DNA from: Thamnaconus septentrionalis
Lineage: Eukaryota; Chordata; Actinopteri; Tetraodontiformes; Monacanthidae
Length of the DNA: 64,000 nt
Direction: 5' to 3'
Assembly: GCA_009823395.1 (NCBI GenBank)
Contig: CM020511.1
Span: 21,659,001-21,723,000, forward strand
Shown: piece after piece, positions 30,240 to 43,984 of the stretch
Numbering within the stretch: position 1 is the first letter of the stretch
Layout: each line of letters starts with the position of its first letter
The notes under the pieces: model-generated
The model's input: only the letters and a program-made list of their open reading frames with translations
Database searches by the model: none
Told to the model about the DNA's origin: nothing
Position numbers and translations under genes: made by a program

Positions 30240-32263
30240 CAGCTCACTAACAGCATGAGCTCCACTAAGAACAGAAAGCCAGACCACTCGTGAAAAGACG
30301 GTGTGGATAAACGACAGTTCAACTTCTGCTTCGAGTTACTTCAGAACACAAAGCCTTAAAAGGTCCATGTAAGGCTGACTCGGAGTCGTGCCAGTAAAAG
30401 TTTGCAAATTTCTTTGTCATTTAGGTTTTCTGCCTCAATATCCCAGTCCACTGACCCAAAAGAAAATCAATAAAAAGTCAAACGGGAGGTTTGCAAATCG
30501 TTTATGTTGTGTTTATTTTCACTTTGCACACAATCAATGATCAATCCACAAGCACCATGTGTTATTGTTCACTATCGTTAGCGGTTTGTTGTAGTGGAGG
30601 TTAAATGGGAAGACTGCAGGCTGATCGGTAGTAGCAGTAACAGGTCCGTTGGCTGACGCTGTTGTTATGAGTGGTCATCTGCACCTCACGGCCGCTCAGA
30701 TTGCAAGGACTTTGTGAAGCCGGGAAAGAAGGCATTCCGCGGGAGCGAGCGCGATGTGTTTATGTCCCAAGGAGAGCACAGTTAACGGTAGTAATTGAGA
30801 TGATTTCTCAGAAGTAATTGCAAAACCCAGACCCACGGGGAATTAATGTGAAGTTAGATTTTTGTGCATTTTTTTTACTGGCCCCACCGGGCCATTGGTT
30901 GTAGCTTTCTGGTGCCTGGTTACGTCCGGGCCACCGGGCCAGTTATATTGTCAACCCCATGCTTCGATCTTACTTTAATAGCTGGAAGAACATGACAATG
31001 TTGGAATGAAGGAATTTCTGAGTGTCTGCTCTACGTCACATGATGAGGGGAAAATATTCTGGAGGAAAATAAAAATAAAGATGTTTTCTTTTGATTTTGG
31101 TCAGATCCAAAACCCTCATTAATTAATTTGCAGCTTTGCCGTCGACACACTTCGTCTGAGAAAAACATCCCCCGCTGGTTACCCAGTAGTTTTTTCTCTG
31201 CAGACACTCTTGGACTCCTCCCCCTTGTACCCACCCTCCGCCATACCCAACCTCTTTCTCCCCCTGAATTTTTTTGCCAAAACTACTGGACAGAATTTTA
31301 TCTCTTGTTGATTTATTGACTTCAAAGCTCGTCGGTTACTGCAGTGAAAAGAAAAAGGTCAGAGGTCGCAGCACTGAGCCGCCGAGGCCCCTCTGAACAG
31401 ACAGGTACAGCCGAGCTGTGATGAGCAGCCGTTGGTGGACTTCAGCCCGAGGGGTGGAGGCAGGGGGGGGGTGTTGGTTTTAGGTGGAAGTTTGTAAGTG
31501 TAACCGCCGAGACGAAGTGATGAATATCGATGGAGTTTCACTTGACGAGACGAGACGAAACTTGCTGGCACGTATGGAGACCTCCTGTCCCCCCCAGAAA
31601 AAAGTCTTCATTCCTCTTGTGTGACATGAACAAATGAGTTTGTTTGGAAAACCAGAGAAGCTCAAGCTTGAGTCAGTTTATGTGACCAGTCATATGACCT
31701 CCTGAAACCAACGTCCAGAGTCGTAATGTTGTGATGAATGATACATTTTCCAACTTGGCTCCAAAATTCACATGTGCTTTTTCTGTTGTTGATCTGGTTT
31801 AAACGTGACCTTCACCTGCTCCAAGTGAGGATTCCTGTCTATTCAGAGGCCTGAGGCCTACAACGACTGCAGACACTGTCAACACTGTCAACTAAGTTCA
31901 AATCACTCACACACAACGGTGGAATTTTCCTTTAGCAAGACACTGGCAAACCAAAGGAACATAAGAAAACAAACAAATTAAGAAACAGATGCACACACAG
32001 CAAAAATTAATGCAAATAAAAAAATAATTCTATTAAAGAAATCATCTAGAAACTACTGAGAAGATCCACCAACATCAAATGTCTGGAAACGCTGAAAAAA
32101 GTTTCCCAGCAAACTTTCTGATGCATAATTTACAACTCAAACAAAAACAAACAACAAAACTACAGGATTTATGGAGATGATCTTTTTGTAAGATTTTTCT
32201 TTGTTAAGCTCAACACACTAAAGTCAGACAGACCTGCTGACTGGCGGGTGGTATGACATGGCG

Positions 32264-32319
<56 letters not shown>

Positions 32320-32434
32320 ACTTGTGATCTAGAGTGACAATAGTTCAAATTCCCAAAAGTCACAACAACATTCTTCTGCTCTCTGCAGATGGAGGCTGCA
32401 GATACAGGTGTGAGTGACTCTTATCAGGAGGAAG

Positions 32435-32467
<33 letters not shown>

Positions 32468-33216
32468 GTTCACACAAACACACGCACGCACGCACGCATG
32501 CACGTGCACACACACAGCCACCCTCCAGGTGTAAATCCTCCCACCCCATTCCCTCCCCATAGACAAACCAATCCGCCTGCTAATATCTAATCAGTGTGCT
32601 TTTGCTGCTACTGCTTTTTCACCCTGTAGTTCTGCCTGATAAACATGTGAAATAAATCCCATGGCTTCCCATGGATTCCTCCTTCCCTCCCTATTTTCCC
32701 ACTCTTTCCTACCTCCTAATTTTTTAGGCCAAGAGGAAAGAGAAAATTAGTCCCTGACTTACAGCGGCTGCACACGACGATGGAGTCCATGGAGTTGAGG
32801 CCGACCAACAGCCACAGTTGGTTAAATGTCAGAATCAGAATCCTTTATTTGTTTCCCAGTGGAAAATTACTTAACACTGGCAATAAGTCATTTACAATAC
32901 ATGCAGTAATGCTTGATCAAGCGCATCAGACCACCTTAAATAAAAGGTACAGTGTCCAGAGGGCGGGGCTAAAGTGCTTCTACATTATTAATGAGGGCGG
33001 GCCCAGAAGGTTCAAAAACCACACATGAAGTCGTGGCCACTCTGTGTGCGTCTGCCTGAGCTTCTTCCTCCTGCTGCTTGTGTGTGTGTCTGTCTCTGTG
33101 TGTGTCCAAAGCTTTTTCAGTTGTTTCCCCTCTCTGCATGTGAGTACGCGCCCGTGCGAGTGTAGTTTTTTTGTGTGCTGGATCTATAATTCCTTTTCCC
33201 GAGCACGTCTGCAGAC
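30240..33216. other. Intergenic region upstream of rhbg
   Basis: 3 kb without a recognisable exon. (CA)n tracts lie at about 32266-32313 and 32439-32462. A segment at about 32829-32990 starting CAGAATCAGAATCCTTTATT resembles the inverted tail of a dispersed retroelement, not confirmed. The rhbg promoter and 5' UTR should be within the last few hundred bases. Confidence 0.5.
32266..32313. repeat. (CA)n microsatellite
   Basis: About 24 CA units, with a second shorter (CA)n and an imperfect (CACG)n stretch at about 32439-32515. Confidence 0.95.
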
Positions 33217-33497
33217 ATGACGGACGCGGCCACCAACATGCGGCTGAAGCTGCCGGTCATCTGCATCATCCTGGAGGTCATCCTCATCATCCTCTTCGGC
33301 ACGCTGGTCCAGTACGACCACGAGACGGACGCTCGCGAGTGGCACAACAGCTCCCACCGTGACTATGAGAACGACTTCTACTTCCGATACCCAAGTGAGT
33401 GGGTCAAGGGTCCAAGGTCAGAGGTCAGGCTGCTGTCCGTGAGGGGCTTTGAAACTTTTTGATCCTCATCTACTGTCAGGGAGACATAAGAAATGTT

Positions 33498-33528
<31 letters not shown>

Positions 33529-36500
33529 CCGAACTTGCTTTTTGCGATGAGCTTCAATCAGATACTTTGCATTCAGAATAATTCAAAAAACACGTTACAG
33601 CAGCAGTGAAGAGTTTTTTTTTGACACTGTCCAAAAGTCTTCCACCAGCTGCAGCTGCAAAGCGATGAACTGTTCCGAACTGTTCCGCCCTGCACTGAAA
33701 TGTCTTCACACATGCTGTCTCAATTCTATTGTGGGCATCAATCGTAACTTTTTTTTTTTTTTCTTTTACTTGACGCTTGTTGCAAGTAATCCAGAGATCT
33801 CAGCTACATGCTGTCAGCTTGTTACGCAAGTTCCACAGCTGTACACAGTTTCAAACTGTCTTCTTTAGAATTTCTGCAATCCTGCAAACTAATCATCGCG
33901 GGTGTCCCAATTCCATCGCAAGCCGATCGGAGCTGATTTCAACCCGGGTCCCTTGCTGGGTTCTTTGACGCGTTTTTATGATTAATAGCGGGACTAGCCA
34001 GTGGAGAAGGGGCTAGAGTTCCCCGCGGAGGCTTCATTTTATTGTTTTCTCGAGTTCATGAGATGAAAGACTTTACCGACAAAAAAAATATCAACTGATG
34101 AAAAAACCCGCTGTCCCTAATTGGACGGGATGTTTTGCAGTTTGCTGTGGCGCCACGCAAGTCCTGATGAAACTGGGCCAATGGTGGAGAATAAAAGGGC
34201 TTTTCATTCGTCCCCATTTGCACTCGTCCAATTACTGCAAAACTGCTAAACTCTCAGTGCTGCTCTTGTGAGATGTGTCATTGATTCTGCGAGTTGCATA
34301 AATTATGCAGTTTTATATTTTTCAAAATGGTTCTTTTCAATCGCGCGGGGTTTCAAATATAGAGCACAAATGCTTTATTGTGCGGGACGTCGTCGCTTCA
34401 TTTCAACGTTAAATAAAAAAACCAAAACTAAAAACACCTGAAGCAACATGACTGACAGCAGGTGTGTGCGAGTCTCAACAAGCCAGATGTTAGTTCCGGA
34501 TTCACCTGGCCACCACCTTTTCACAGGTGTTTGTGTGTGTGTGTGTGTGTGTGGGGTCTCGTGTCCTGCAGCAGAGCGAGAAGTGAATGTCAACTAATGT
34601 TGTTCCCATTTATAAAAATCTGGCTGGCTCCTCCCACCTCCGTCCCACCTCCCTCTCTTCATCCCTCCCACGATCACATTTCACAATCCTTGGCGTTCTC
34701 TCACCTGAGCACCTGAGAGCGAGCAACCGGGCAGGATTCTACAGGTAGACTCAAACTTAGCGGCAACAGTCGAATGAGATTTTTGGGCCATTTTCTACAA
34801 TGAAACAGTGTAAAAACGGGAGAGAGGAGAATAAAAACTGAAGTGCAGAATTCTTCACATAATCTTCAACCCGACACCTTCGAGACTCACCTTCACGTCT
34901 AACTGTCATGTTTACACAACGTACATCCTCCATCCTCCTAAAAGATAAACAGCGCAATAAACGGGTCAGGATCGTGCTATCGCATGTCGACAATCGTTGG
35001 CCATCTGTGAATCAGTGATATGTGAATCAGCTTCTGGTCAGATTATTGACTTTTAATGAATAATAATGGTTGGATTTTGCAAAAATACTCCACAAAATAC
35101 ATTGCTATTTTAACCTTCAACATATTTATTGTGTTATCCCATCATGGTATGGTAACTCTACCCAGTCTAGTCTTACCGCTAGTTAAGAGGACTTAGATTT
35201 ATCTTAACACATTGACTTGAGATCTCTTGTTAGCTAATGAGGAGCAAAGCAATGTCTGTATGTGGTAAAAATGATTATTTGTCCCTTATAAAATGCTACT
35301 TGCAAACCATAAATCCCTTTGTTATAATAAGTAAGGTGATGGACACAACCTTGTGGAGCTTCAACTTTTGATATTAAATATCCTTTTTTTTTTTATCAAG
35401 TTCAACTGTTTATTTTCTCAGTCTGATTAATTATATTTATGTGGGTCTCATTTTTTTCCTGACCTTGAATTTTGGGGTGCTTGGCTCATGGCTTCTTGTT
35501 TTTTTCCTTTGTGCAGGTTTCCAGGACGTGCATGTGATGATCTTCATTGGCTTCGGCTTCCTCATGACCTTCTTGCAGCGCTACGGCTTCAGCAGCGTGG
35601 GCTTCAACTTCCTGATCGCCGCCTTCGCGCTGCAGTGGGCCACACTCATGCAGGGCTTCTTCCATGGAATGCATGGAGGGAAAATCCACATCGGCGTGGA
35701 GAGGTACGTGTTGAGTGACTGAGACGGTACCTTTCAGAGGCCAGAACACCAGAACGCTTACCGCCTGTTTGTAAAATCCTCCTCTTTCAGTATGATCAAT
35801 GCCGACTTTTGCACCGGTTCTGTGCTCATCTCCTTTGGAGCCGTCCTGGGTAAAACCAGTCCTGTCCAGCTGCTGATCATGGCCATGTTCGAAGTCACAC
35901 TCTTCGCCGTCAACGAGTTTATCTTGCTGTCAATTCTTGGCGTGAGTCATAACGAGGCCGAACAAAATATATTGAATTAATTGTGTGTGAACGACTGACC
36001 ACTGGAACGCTGCTGCTGCTTGGTTTCAGACCAGAGATGCTGGAGGTTCCATGACCATCCACACGTTTGGAGCCTACTTTGGCCTCATGGTGGCCCGAGT
36101 CCTGTACCGGCCCAACCTGGATAGGAGCAAACACAGGAACAGCTCGGTGTACCACTCAGACCTTTTTGCTATGATCGGTGAGCTTCTCACAACGGGGGAT
36201 GGGAGTTGTTTATTATGACTCCCATCATGAGGGAGTTTTGCCGGGAGTTCTACAGGGAGTTTTACTTGGAGTGTTTTGAGGAGCATTTCTTTGGTCATTG
36301 AAGCCACAAAAACGCACTGCTCCTGATCCACCCAATTTCTCCCAGCTTCTCAGAAATGAAGGGCATTGTCATATTTCTGGTCATACACTCACTGTATGCT
36401 GGGCGTAACGACACTCCAAGCAAATAAATTCTAGACTGACAAGAAAACAGCACTTTAATGTGCATAAGCACTTGCAGCAATCCCTGCAACGTCCCATCAA

Positions 36501-39265
36501 AATATACCTCGATTCACATTTAACCCTTGCCCAGTCACAGTCTGGGTGTCAAATCAGAAGATGCCACCGTCGCCTGCCGCACTGTAACCATCCGTCCCAC
36601 CTCCTCCCACTTCTTTCACAGGTACCCTCTACTTGTGGATGTTCTGGCCGAGCTTCAACTCGGCCATCACGGCCCACGGAGACGACCAGCACCGCACGGC
36701 CATGAACACCTACTACTCGCTGGCAGCCTGCACTCTGTCCACCTATGCCATGTCAGCCCTCACGGCTCACGATGGCAAGCTGGACATGGTGAGGAGGATG
36801 TTTTAAAAAAAAAGAAAGAGAAAACACCCCAAGTTTTTTCTCGCTCGAGGGCGTGACGCAGAGTTCATAGAGCAGCTTCTCCCGATACACACTGATGGAT
36901 GTTTCACCGAGACATCTGCTTACCAAGAAAAAGCAATTCCCATGTGACAGCTGTCAGCAGTAAATCCTCCTCAGATAGAGACTAACACATTCCTGTGCAG
37001 ATAGTAATCAGACAGTCATGTCTCAAGTGTTGGGGAGGGACCCAACCAGTGGTGCAATCACTGATCCGGGGCTCTGGCGTTTGTCACTTCAGACCAGAGA
37101 AGAAAATGAAATAAAGCTGTCTTCGAAAACCAACAGCACAAAATAGGATGATTTGGCTGTAACAATATCAAATAACATTTTCATCAACATGGCAAGGGTA
37201 GTCCGTTGGCTAACATCAGATACGCTAAGCAAAGTAGCCGACTGTAAGTCATACGGAAATGTTTCTGTTGGACAAAACATTACTTAAGGTCAAACCTTCA
37301 GTTATTTAGTGGAGAGCCCTCAGACTGGTTTTTATTTTAAACGCCTGTGCCCATTTATTTCTTGCAGGTCCACATCCAAAACGCTGCCCTGGCCGGTGGA
37401 GTGGCGGTGGGAACGGCCGGTGAAATGATGCTCACACCTGTTGGCTCCATGATCGTCGGCTTCCTGGCCGGCATCATTTCTGTCCTGGGCTTCAAATTCC
37501 TCTCGGTGGGGATTTGTTTATGTTTGAAGACAATGACTTCCTTTTTTTTTTTTTTTTTTCTTTTCAAAAAAAATAAAAAAATACACAGTATATAATTTAT
37601 AAAATATATGCACATATCAGCAGTTTGGATGAATGAATTGAATTTTTTTTTTTTTTTTTCCACCTGTCAGCCTTTCATGGAGGAAAAGCTGAAAATCCAG
37701 GATACCTGTGGAGTGCACAACCTGCACGGCATGCCTGGCATCCTGGGTGCGATAGTCGGTGCCGTGACTGCTGCCTTGGCAACGAAAGATATTTATGGAG
37801 ACGGGTAAACAATCTCTCTCTATTTTGCTATTATGGCTACAAACAAAAAACCACATTCTGCTGTTTGGCTGGAAGGAACTGGCAAAAAAAAAAAAGACAC
37901 CTTTTAGCTTAATAATGACAACTTAGTCTCCGAACTTATTTCAGCTCACTCAGTGTGAAACATGGGCCTGTTTGGATGCACACAAAGCTGATATCCTCTG
38001 AGGAATTGAGGGAGGAAAACAGGCTTACATTCCTTTTAAAACACAATTAGTTCATTTTAAAATAAAAGCCCTGTGACCCTGAGCTTGGGAAGAAGCGGGT
38101 AGGGAAAATGAATGAATGAATAAAATAAAGTTGGATAATTCTTCACAGCACACCTGACATTCTCTCACAGAACACTAGTGTGACACGGCACAGTGGTGGA
38201 AAAACAACCACATGTCCAAATTTGGAATATTCCGATTTCAAAGCTGTACTGATAGAAACCAACCTCTAGGCGTCAGAACTGGTATTTGCAAACCACTGGG
38301 TAATGTCAAATGACCGCCCACCTTTAAATAAAGTCAGTCCTCGTATTGTTGCATGCAACAGGACACTAACCTGCAAAACCACTCACACCACTTTGAAACC
38401 TAACTGTAAAGGTGGAAGAGTTCAAACGGCAGCCAGCTGTTCGTCGGTTCGTCTTGAATTTCCACATTTTTCAGTTCTGTAAGAGAAACCTGAGGCTTGG
38501 TTGCATGTTTGTGGGGAAATTTCGGTGTCGGATCCAAACACTAATGTTTACACATTCAAGTCCAGATTCAGACTGCTGGATCTCGGCTGACCTGTAGTTT
38601 TTTTTTTTTTCTCTTGCTAGCTTGGCGGACGTGTTCCCCGCTGTGGCGAGCGGCGACAGCAGCGCCTCCAAACAGGGCGGCATTCAGGCCATCTCATTGG
38701 CTGTCACCCTCGGCATTGCCCTGCTGGGAGGAGTCATCGTCGGTGGGTCTTCTGTCCTCCTCACATGAGGCATTTACAACCATGGGCAGAGGAATGATAG
38801 GCCTGAAAAACGCTGTTTCTGATTGATTGACAAGGCCTTTTTTTTTTAAACTCCGGTCCAGGTTTTATTTTGAAGCTGCCAATCTATGGTGCCCCTCCTG
38901 ACACCATCTGCTTTGAGGACAACATCTACTGGGAGGTGAGTGAGAAACTTCAAGCTAATTTTAAAGAGAATTTGTGGGAAAATTATTTTCCAATCTGCAG
39001 AAAGTTGTTTTCAGCGTCCATTCAAGCAGGACACCGCTCTCCTGTCCTTTTGTCCTTATGTCCTAATGTGAAAGAAACGGCACTTTTGTGTATTCATAGA
39101 CAAACCCAGACCCATGACACTGAAAACAAGTAGCTGTAGCTTTTCTACATGCGAAATAAAATGACAGGTTTGAGGTCTTTGTCTCAGGTTCCAGGTGAGG
39201 AGGAAGGCCACGAGGCTCAGCTGACGGCGGTGAGGACGGAGGAGTCCGAGAAGCTCAACAGTTAG
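33217..39265 (+). CDS. rhbg: Rh family B glycoprotein, ammonia/ammonium channel (10 exons)
   Basis: Exons 33217-33394, 35517-35703, 35791-35941, 36030-36177, 36622-36788, 37368-37505, 37671-37804, 38621-38742, 38862-38935 and 39188-39265 join in frame to 458 residues, the size of human RHBG. The protein belongs to the Amt/Mep/Rh family and is a trimeric plasma-membrane NH3/NH4+ channel with about 12 helices; in fish it is expressed in gill, typically on the basolateral side. Diagnostic segments include [50 protein letters not shown] and [11 protein letters not shown]. The pore twin histidines are present (His183 and His342), as is an N-glycosylation sequon Asn44-Ser-Ser in the first extracellular loop. 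The N-terminus (TNMRLKLPV) matches fish Rhbg rather than Rhcg. No lesion was found. Confidence 0.96.
33395..35516 (+). other. rhbg intron 1
   Basis: 2.1 kb with homopolymer runs near 33500-33524 and 33751-33762 and a (GT)n tract at about 34530-34552. No other gene is seen. This is the largest rhbg intron and a reasonable place to look for regulatory elements. Confidence 0.55.
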
Positions 39266-39970
39266 ACACAAACACACTCACACGGACACAAGCACTCACA
39301 CATGCAAACTGAGATTTTAACATCCCAGCTCATGAGTATTAACGTTTTGAATGTGCCTTTAACAAACTCATAAGAACAATGTACTGTCTGTGCACGGGAG
39401 GACGCCTCACGAAAAAAAATAAAAAAAATAAAATAAAATAGAAAGACAGAAAAGAAAAAGACAGTCACCAGAGGGCGACCTAGAGCTCTGTGTTCTCGTG
39501 GCGACTGGTTCAATGTTGGATGAAAGATGCAGATTAATTCCCCCCCAAAATGGCTCAGACGTGGCCGCAGGCTGAATTTTAATCTCTTTTAAACCAAAGA
39601 CACAGAGAAGAACGAGGCTACAGTTTAAAGTAGAATGTTCAAAGCAACAGACTTCCTTTTTGTATATTTTTCAGTGAAGAAATTTCGATGCAAGACACCA
39701 CAGGGGGCATCATAACATTTATTTTTATGTATGTAGTTTTTCCTCATGCTCTAGGATCGGGAGTTTTCTGAGAATTTTTTTTATGATCATCATATATATG
39801 ATAAAAACTCGAGTCAGTCAAGTCAGTTTAGCTGTGTTGCTTGGTGACGGTGCTGAGTGTTGGAGACTCTTTTGACTGACTGAAGCTCATTTTGCAATCG
39901 ATAAAACAGTTTGATAGGAATTGAAAGCATTTCGAAGCACAATATGTTTTAATATTTTTTTCTTTTCATG

Positions 39971-40027
39971 AATAAATTGTTCAAGCATGTATCTGTGTTC
40001 CTCAGTTTGTGCGTCTTGTCCAATAAA
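39971..40027 (+). promoter_or_regulatory. Candidate polyadenylation signals of rhbg
   Basis: AATAAA at 39971-39976 and 40022-40027, the second followed by GT-rich sequence, 0.7 kb after the rhbg stop. A 3' UTR of this length is plausible but inferred. Confidence 0.45.
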
Positions 40028-40306
40028 GTGTTTATTGAGTAACAGTTGAGTGGAATCACATGATATGACAGTAGCGATATCAATTAATGAACGCATTTAT
40101 TGTTGGGGAAAAAAAGAAGAATTTTTTTTTGAACAATTTCATTTGGGAGAAAAGTGACGCCGCTGCTAAAATTTGAAACGTGTTGTATTGAGCGTTTAAA
40201 ACCACTAGAGGGCGACAGAGAGCAGCAGGGCTGCTTGCTTGAGGGCAGAGAGAGACCCGTTGGCCTTCGTGAACACGTGTGTGCGTGTGTGAAGTTTAAG
40301 GGAAAG

Positions 40307-40307
<1 letters not shown>

Positions 40308-40353
<46 letters not shown>
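40308..40353. repeat. (ATC)n trinucleotide repeat
   Basis: About 15 perfect ATC units; translations as poly-Asp or poly-Ser are artefacts. Confidence 0.95.
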
Positions 40354-40355
<2 letters not shown>

Positions 40356-41810
40356 TCTTTTGGCATCTTTTCCTGTATCTCGGCTCCAATGACAAAACAA
40401 ATATTTGTGCGTGCGTGCGTGCGTGCGTGCGCGCGAGCGTGTGTGCTTGCACATGCACTCTGCCTTGATATCCAGTGGATTAAAACAACAGTGGCAGATG
40501 GGGCAGAGGAGTGGGAGGAGGGGGAGGAGGAAACTGGGTCATCACACTCTTTCATATGTTTGTCTCTGGGCTTTCTTGAAACGCTGCTCGCTCTCTCTTC
40601 CACTTCCACGTGCTCACACACACACACACACACCTGGGTTAAAGACCCTCCTGAGCCGCAGTTGTGGTCAATAAGGCTTAAATGTGTCCATTGCCTGAAG
40701 CACTTGACCGACACACACACGTCACAAGATCAATTTTCAAACCCTACACACACACACACACACACACACACCCAACTGCTGACACAACTTGATGCTCATC
40801 CGTGCCTGTGAGTGTGTCTTTGTGTGTGTGTGTTCACACTTGGCCGTGGGCCCACTCACTTTAACACGCTCCCTCCTCTTTAATTTCCTGTTTTGAGTCC
40901 CCCTCCCATCCACTCCCCATCTCCCTCTCATACTCATTTTTATTTCCAGAATGAATAAAAGCCCTTTTTTTTCCACTTAAAGGGTGGACGAGACGCTCTG
41001 GGCGCCTGGTGTCGCAGCGTCATTGCAAAAGCCCACTTTCTCTGTCAGTGACTTCTGCTTCTGATTGTGAGGTGAGCGTGCGAGCTGAGCAGCAACCCTG
41101 AGAAACACCTGACTCAGTCTCTCCGCCTGCAGCAAGATGCTAATATTTCTGCCTTTCATTCTGTCCTGCTCTTCTGGTTTCAATCCCTCTCATTTCCACC
41201 TGATCCTCAGCGCCCTGCAGATTATGACACGATAGGGCACAATTTTCCATGTTTATTTTATTTTTTTTTTCATATACGTCTCCTGATAGTGGTGAGCTAG
41301 TACAGGTTTTTTTACAAGCTGGTTGTGAAACTGTTAAAATGTGCTAAATTAAGTTGAGACTTACCTGTGAAAGTGTTTTTTTTTTTTTTTTTCACTTGTC
41401 CTTACCTCCACCCGCCCACGCTAGTTGCTGCCCCCTGGTCTGTCCAGGGGAAAAAAAGACCCAGTGGCTGATTATAACGGCTATCTGCTGTCCAATCAGA
41501 TGGTGAGGAAATGGCTTCCTGTGTAGACCATTAACCCGAGTCGGTCACCCCCAGGAGAACCATCAGTGCTTCTTTCCAGCTGTTAAACTACAACCTATTG
41601 ATTGGTTTCAGGCTTTTGTGGTTTGTAAATGGGAGCAAGAATGAAAAAAAAAAAGTGTGACATTTTATTTATCTTATTCTATTTCAGCTGTGTTCAAATC
41701 TGCTGCGGTTGAGGGAACATGGAGGCACTTTGAATAGCACGAATTACACCTTTTCCCAGAGAGGAGCTGCTGTTCATGTAGAAAAACCAGCCTCCACAGG
41801 GCACAGTGTG

Positions 41811-41844
<34 letters not shown>

Positions 41845-43321
41845 CACGCGTGCTTGTGCGTGTGCTGGACAGTCCCTTGGAGAACGCAGTCAGAGTGTAA
41901 AACTGTGTTGTTTTTCTGTCATGGCGTGGGCATCGGCAAGGCAAGCCCCACTTTCACAGCTGCAAGTGGTGCATGAAAAGGATGTCTGGCAAGGGCCGGA
42001 GGAAAAGGAGAGCAAGAGTGAGAAGAAGATGAAGAAAAGGGAGGAGAAAGAGAAGAAGAAGAACTCCAACATGCAGATCGTCCCTGCTCTTTGCCTCCTG
42101 CAGAGGCTGAAACTTCCTGATGCTTCATTTTTGCAGACCAAGGAACCCGTCAGTCAACACAGGGAGGCGTCTCACTTTTTCCCCACATTTTTATCAATTT
42201 CCACAAGAACAATAATAAAGCAATACATGCAGGTGAGACTGAAAAAATAAAAACAATCCAGTATCAAAAAGCAAAAAAAAAACAAATGTGAAGGGGAAGA
42301 CAAAACGCTTTCAATGCTTACGCTATTGTATCCTCTTTTTTTTTTTTTTTGGTGGCGCTGACAGGACCGTCTTTCCTGAAGACAAACACTAGGGGTTGAT
42401 TCTTCGATTTTACATTTTTTTTATTTTTTAAAACAAGTCGTGGATTTCACGTTGTGCAAACCCCACAGAACTCTGGTTCTGAACAATGAGGTTCTTTGCT
42501 GTTTTTCTGCAGCCGAGGCCGGATTTTCTGCTGCCTGGGATTAGAGGCGTGCACGTGATGAGTTCGCAGCGTGTGAAGTCCACACTGCGCTGACATCACA
42601 GGCTTATATCAGCCTCTCGCCTGCATCTGTCGACCCCTGCCGGACCTCCCAGTGACCTTCAGTGTCCTTCAGAGACGGTGAGACCGTGAAATTATGGTCA
42701 TACGAGCCGCAGATTTAGGAAAATTCAGGAGGGAACATAAATCAGGCCTCATCCATTTATGATTAATTGCTTGAATTAGTTATTATTTATTTTTTTTTTT
42801 TACCCTTTGGCATCATTATATTATTGAGGTTTTAAAAAACCCTGTAATGGCGTCATAAATTGTGTATCTCGGTTCCCTAACACGATAAATCACATTTGGG
42901 ATGAACGTTTGATTATTGCTAAATATCATTTAACAAGGGAAGCATCATTCACGTGTATACGTTAGTGTGTGTGTGCAACACACAAGTCAAGCCCTAATCC
43001 CAGTTGACCGAGGTTTTAATCTGGCAGGACTGAGGTTTCCTCCGTCCCGCAGACCATGATGATGTCACTGAGAGCCGAGCCGAGACAGAGCCGTGACGGT
43101 TCCTCCTTTATTATCAGGAATAAAAAGGAAAAGGAGGAACGTCACATGTACCAGTGACGGCTTTGGGGATTAACAGTAAAAATGAGCAAATGAAACAATG
43201 AGTGATGTGGATGCCGTCTGGCTGTGAGGAGGCAGGAAGGAGAAGACAGAGCGGAGAAATTCTGCAGGCCCGTGTGGTGCTTTTGAACCTCTGGCCTACT
43301 TTAGCCTTCTCTATTTTTCAT

Positions 43322-43323
<2 letters not shown>

Positions 43324-43358
<35 letters not shown>
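43324..43358. repeat. (CA)n microsatellite
   Basis: About 17 perfect CA units. Confidence 0.95.
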
Positions 43359-43984
43359 TTAAGTAACGTCGCCTCATGAGCTTGCGGAGCAGCTAAATGT
43401 CAGCTGTGCATAAACACATGTAATGGGGTTAAGAAATAAAATATGTGCTAGTTACCAAGAAAACGAAACAAAAAATAAATAAACGGTGCTTATTTAGTCC
43501 ATGTTGCATTCAGGTTCCCGGTTATGAGGAGCAACAGCTGTCCAAACTGCAAATTCATACTGGTTCCTTAATCAAACACGGCCATGATATGAATAACTTG
43601 TGTGTCGCATCAATAAAATAAACCTTTGATGAAATATTAACGCTGACCCAGCAAAGTCAGCTGATTCACACTTCCACTTTAACAGCTAACAAGCCTCCAA
43701 AGCAGAAACACCAGGTAGTTTTTTTTTTAAATTTTTAATTTTATTCCAATGTGTCGTAACGTGAAACGTCAGATGGGTAAATTCCCAAAACTACCAGTTT
43801 TGTGTCATGCATCCATCTAGACAGGAGCCCTTTTAAGGTGTCATTAAATGAGAGCCTCTGTCAGTCACATACTGCCAGTTTAGCCAGGCAACAACATCGT
43901 GTGTCTATAGCTCAAGAAATATTACCTTTAGTGGGCAGAAGTACACAGAAACAAATGCTTTTGGTGCTGCAGCATCCACACCTA

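Larger units (their letters stand above)
39266..43980. other. rhbg 3' UTR and gene-poor intergenic region
   Basis: After the rhbg 3' UTR this region holds many simple repeats: (ATC)n at 40308-40353, (GTGC)n at about 40408-40432 and 41822-41840, and (CA)n at about 40614-40633, 40745-40771 and 43324-43358. No gene is recognised. Lys/Glu-rich frames near 41,990-42,070 are purine-run artefacts. Confidence 0.5.

Noticed and set aside
33217..39265. Rhcg identity
   Set aside because: The MRLKLPV N-terminus, ENDFYFRYP loop and HIGVE-MINADFC region fit fish Rhbg; Rhcg differs at these places.
40084..40468. Poly-Asp and poly-Ser reading frames
   Set aside because: Translations of the (ATC)n repeat on opposite strands.
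41810..42250. 146-codon Lys/Glu-rich frame
   Set aside because: Driven by a (GTGC)n repeat and an AAGAAG-rich run; no conserved motif or splice structure.
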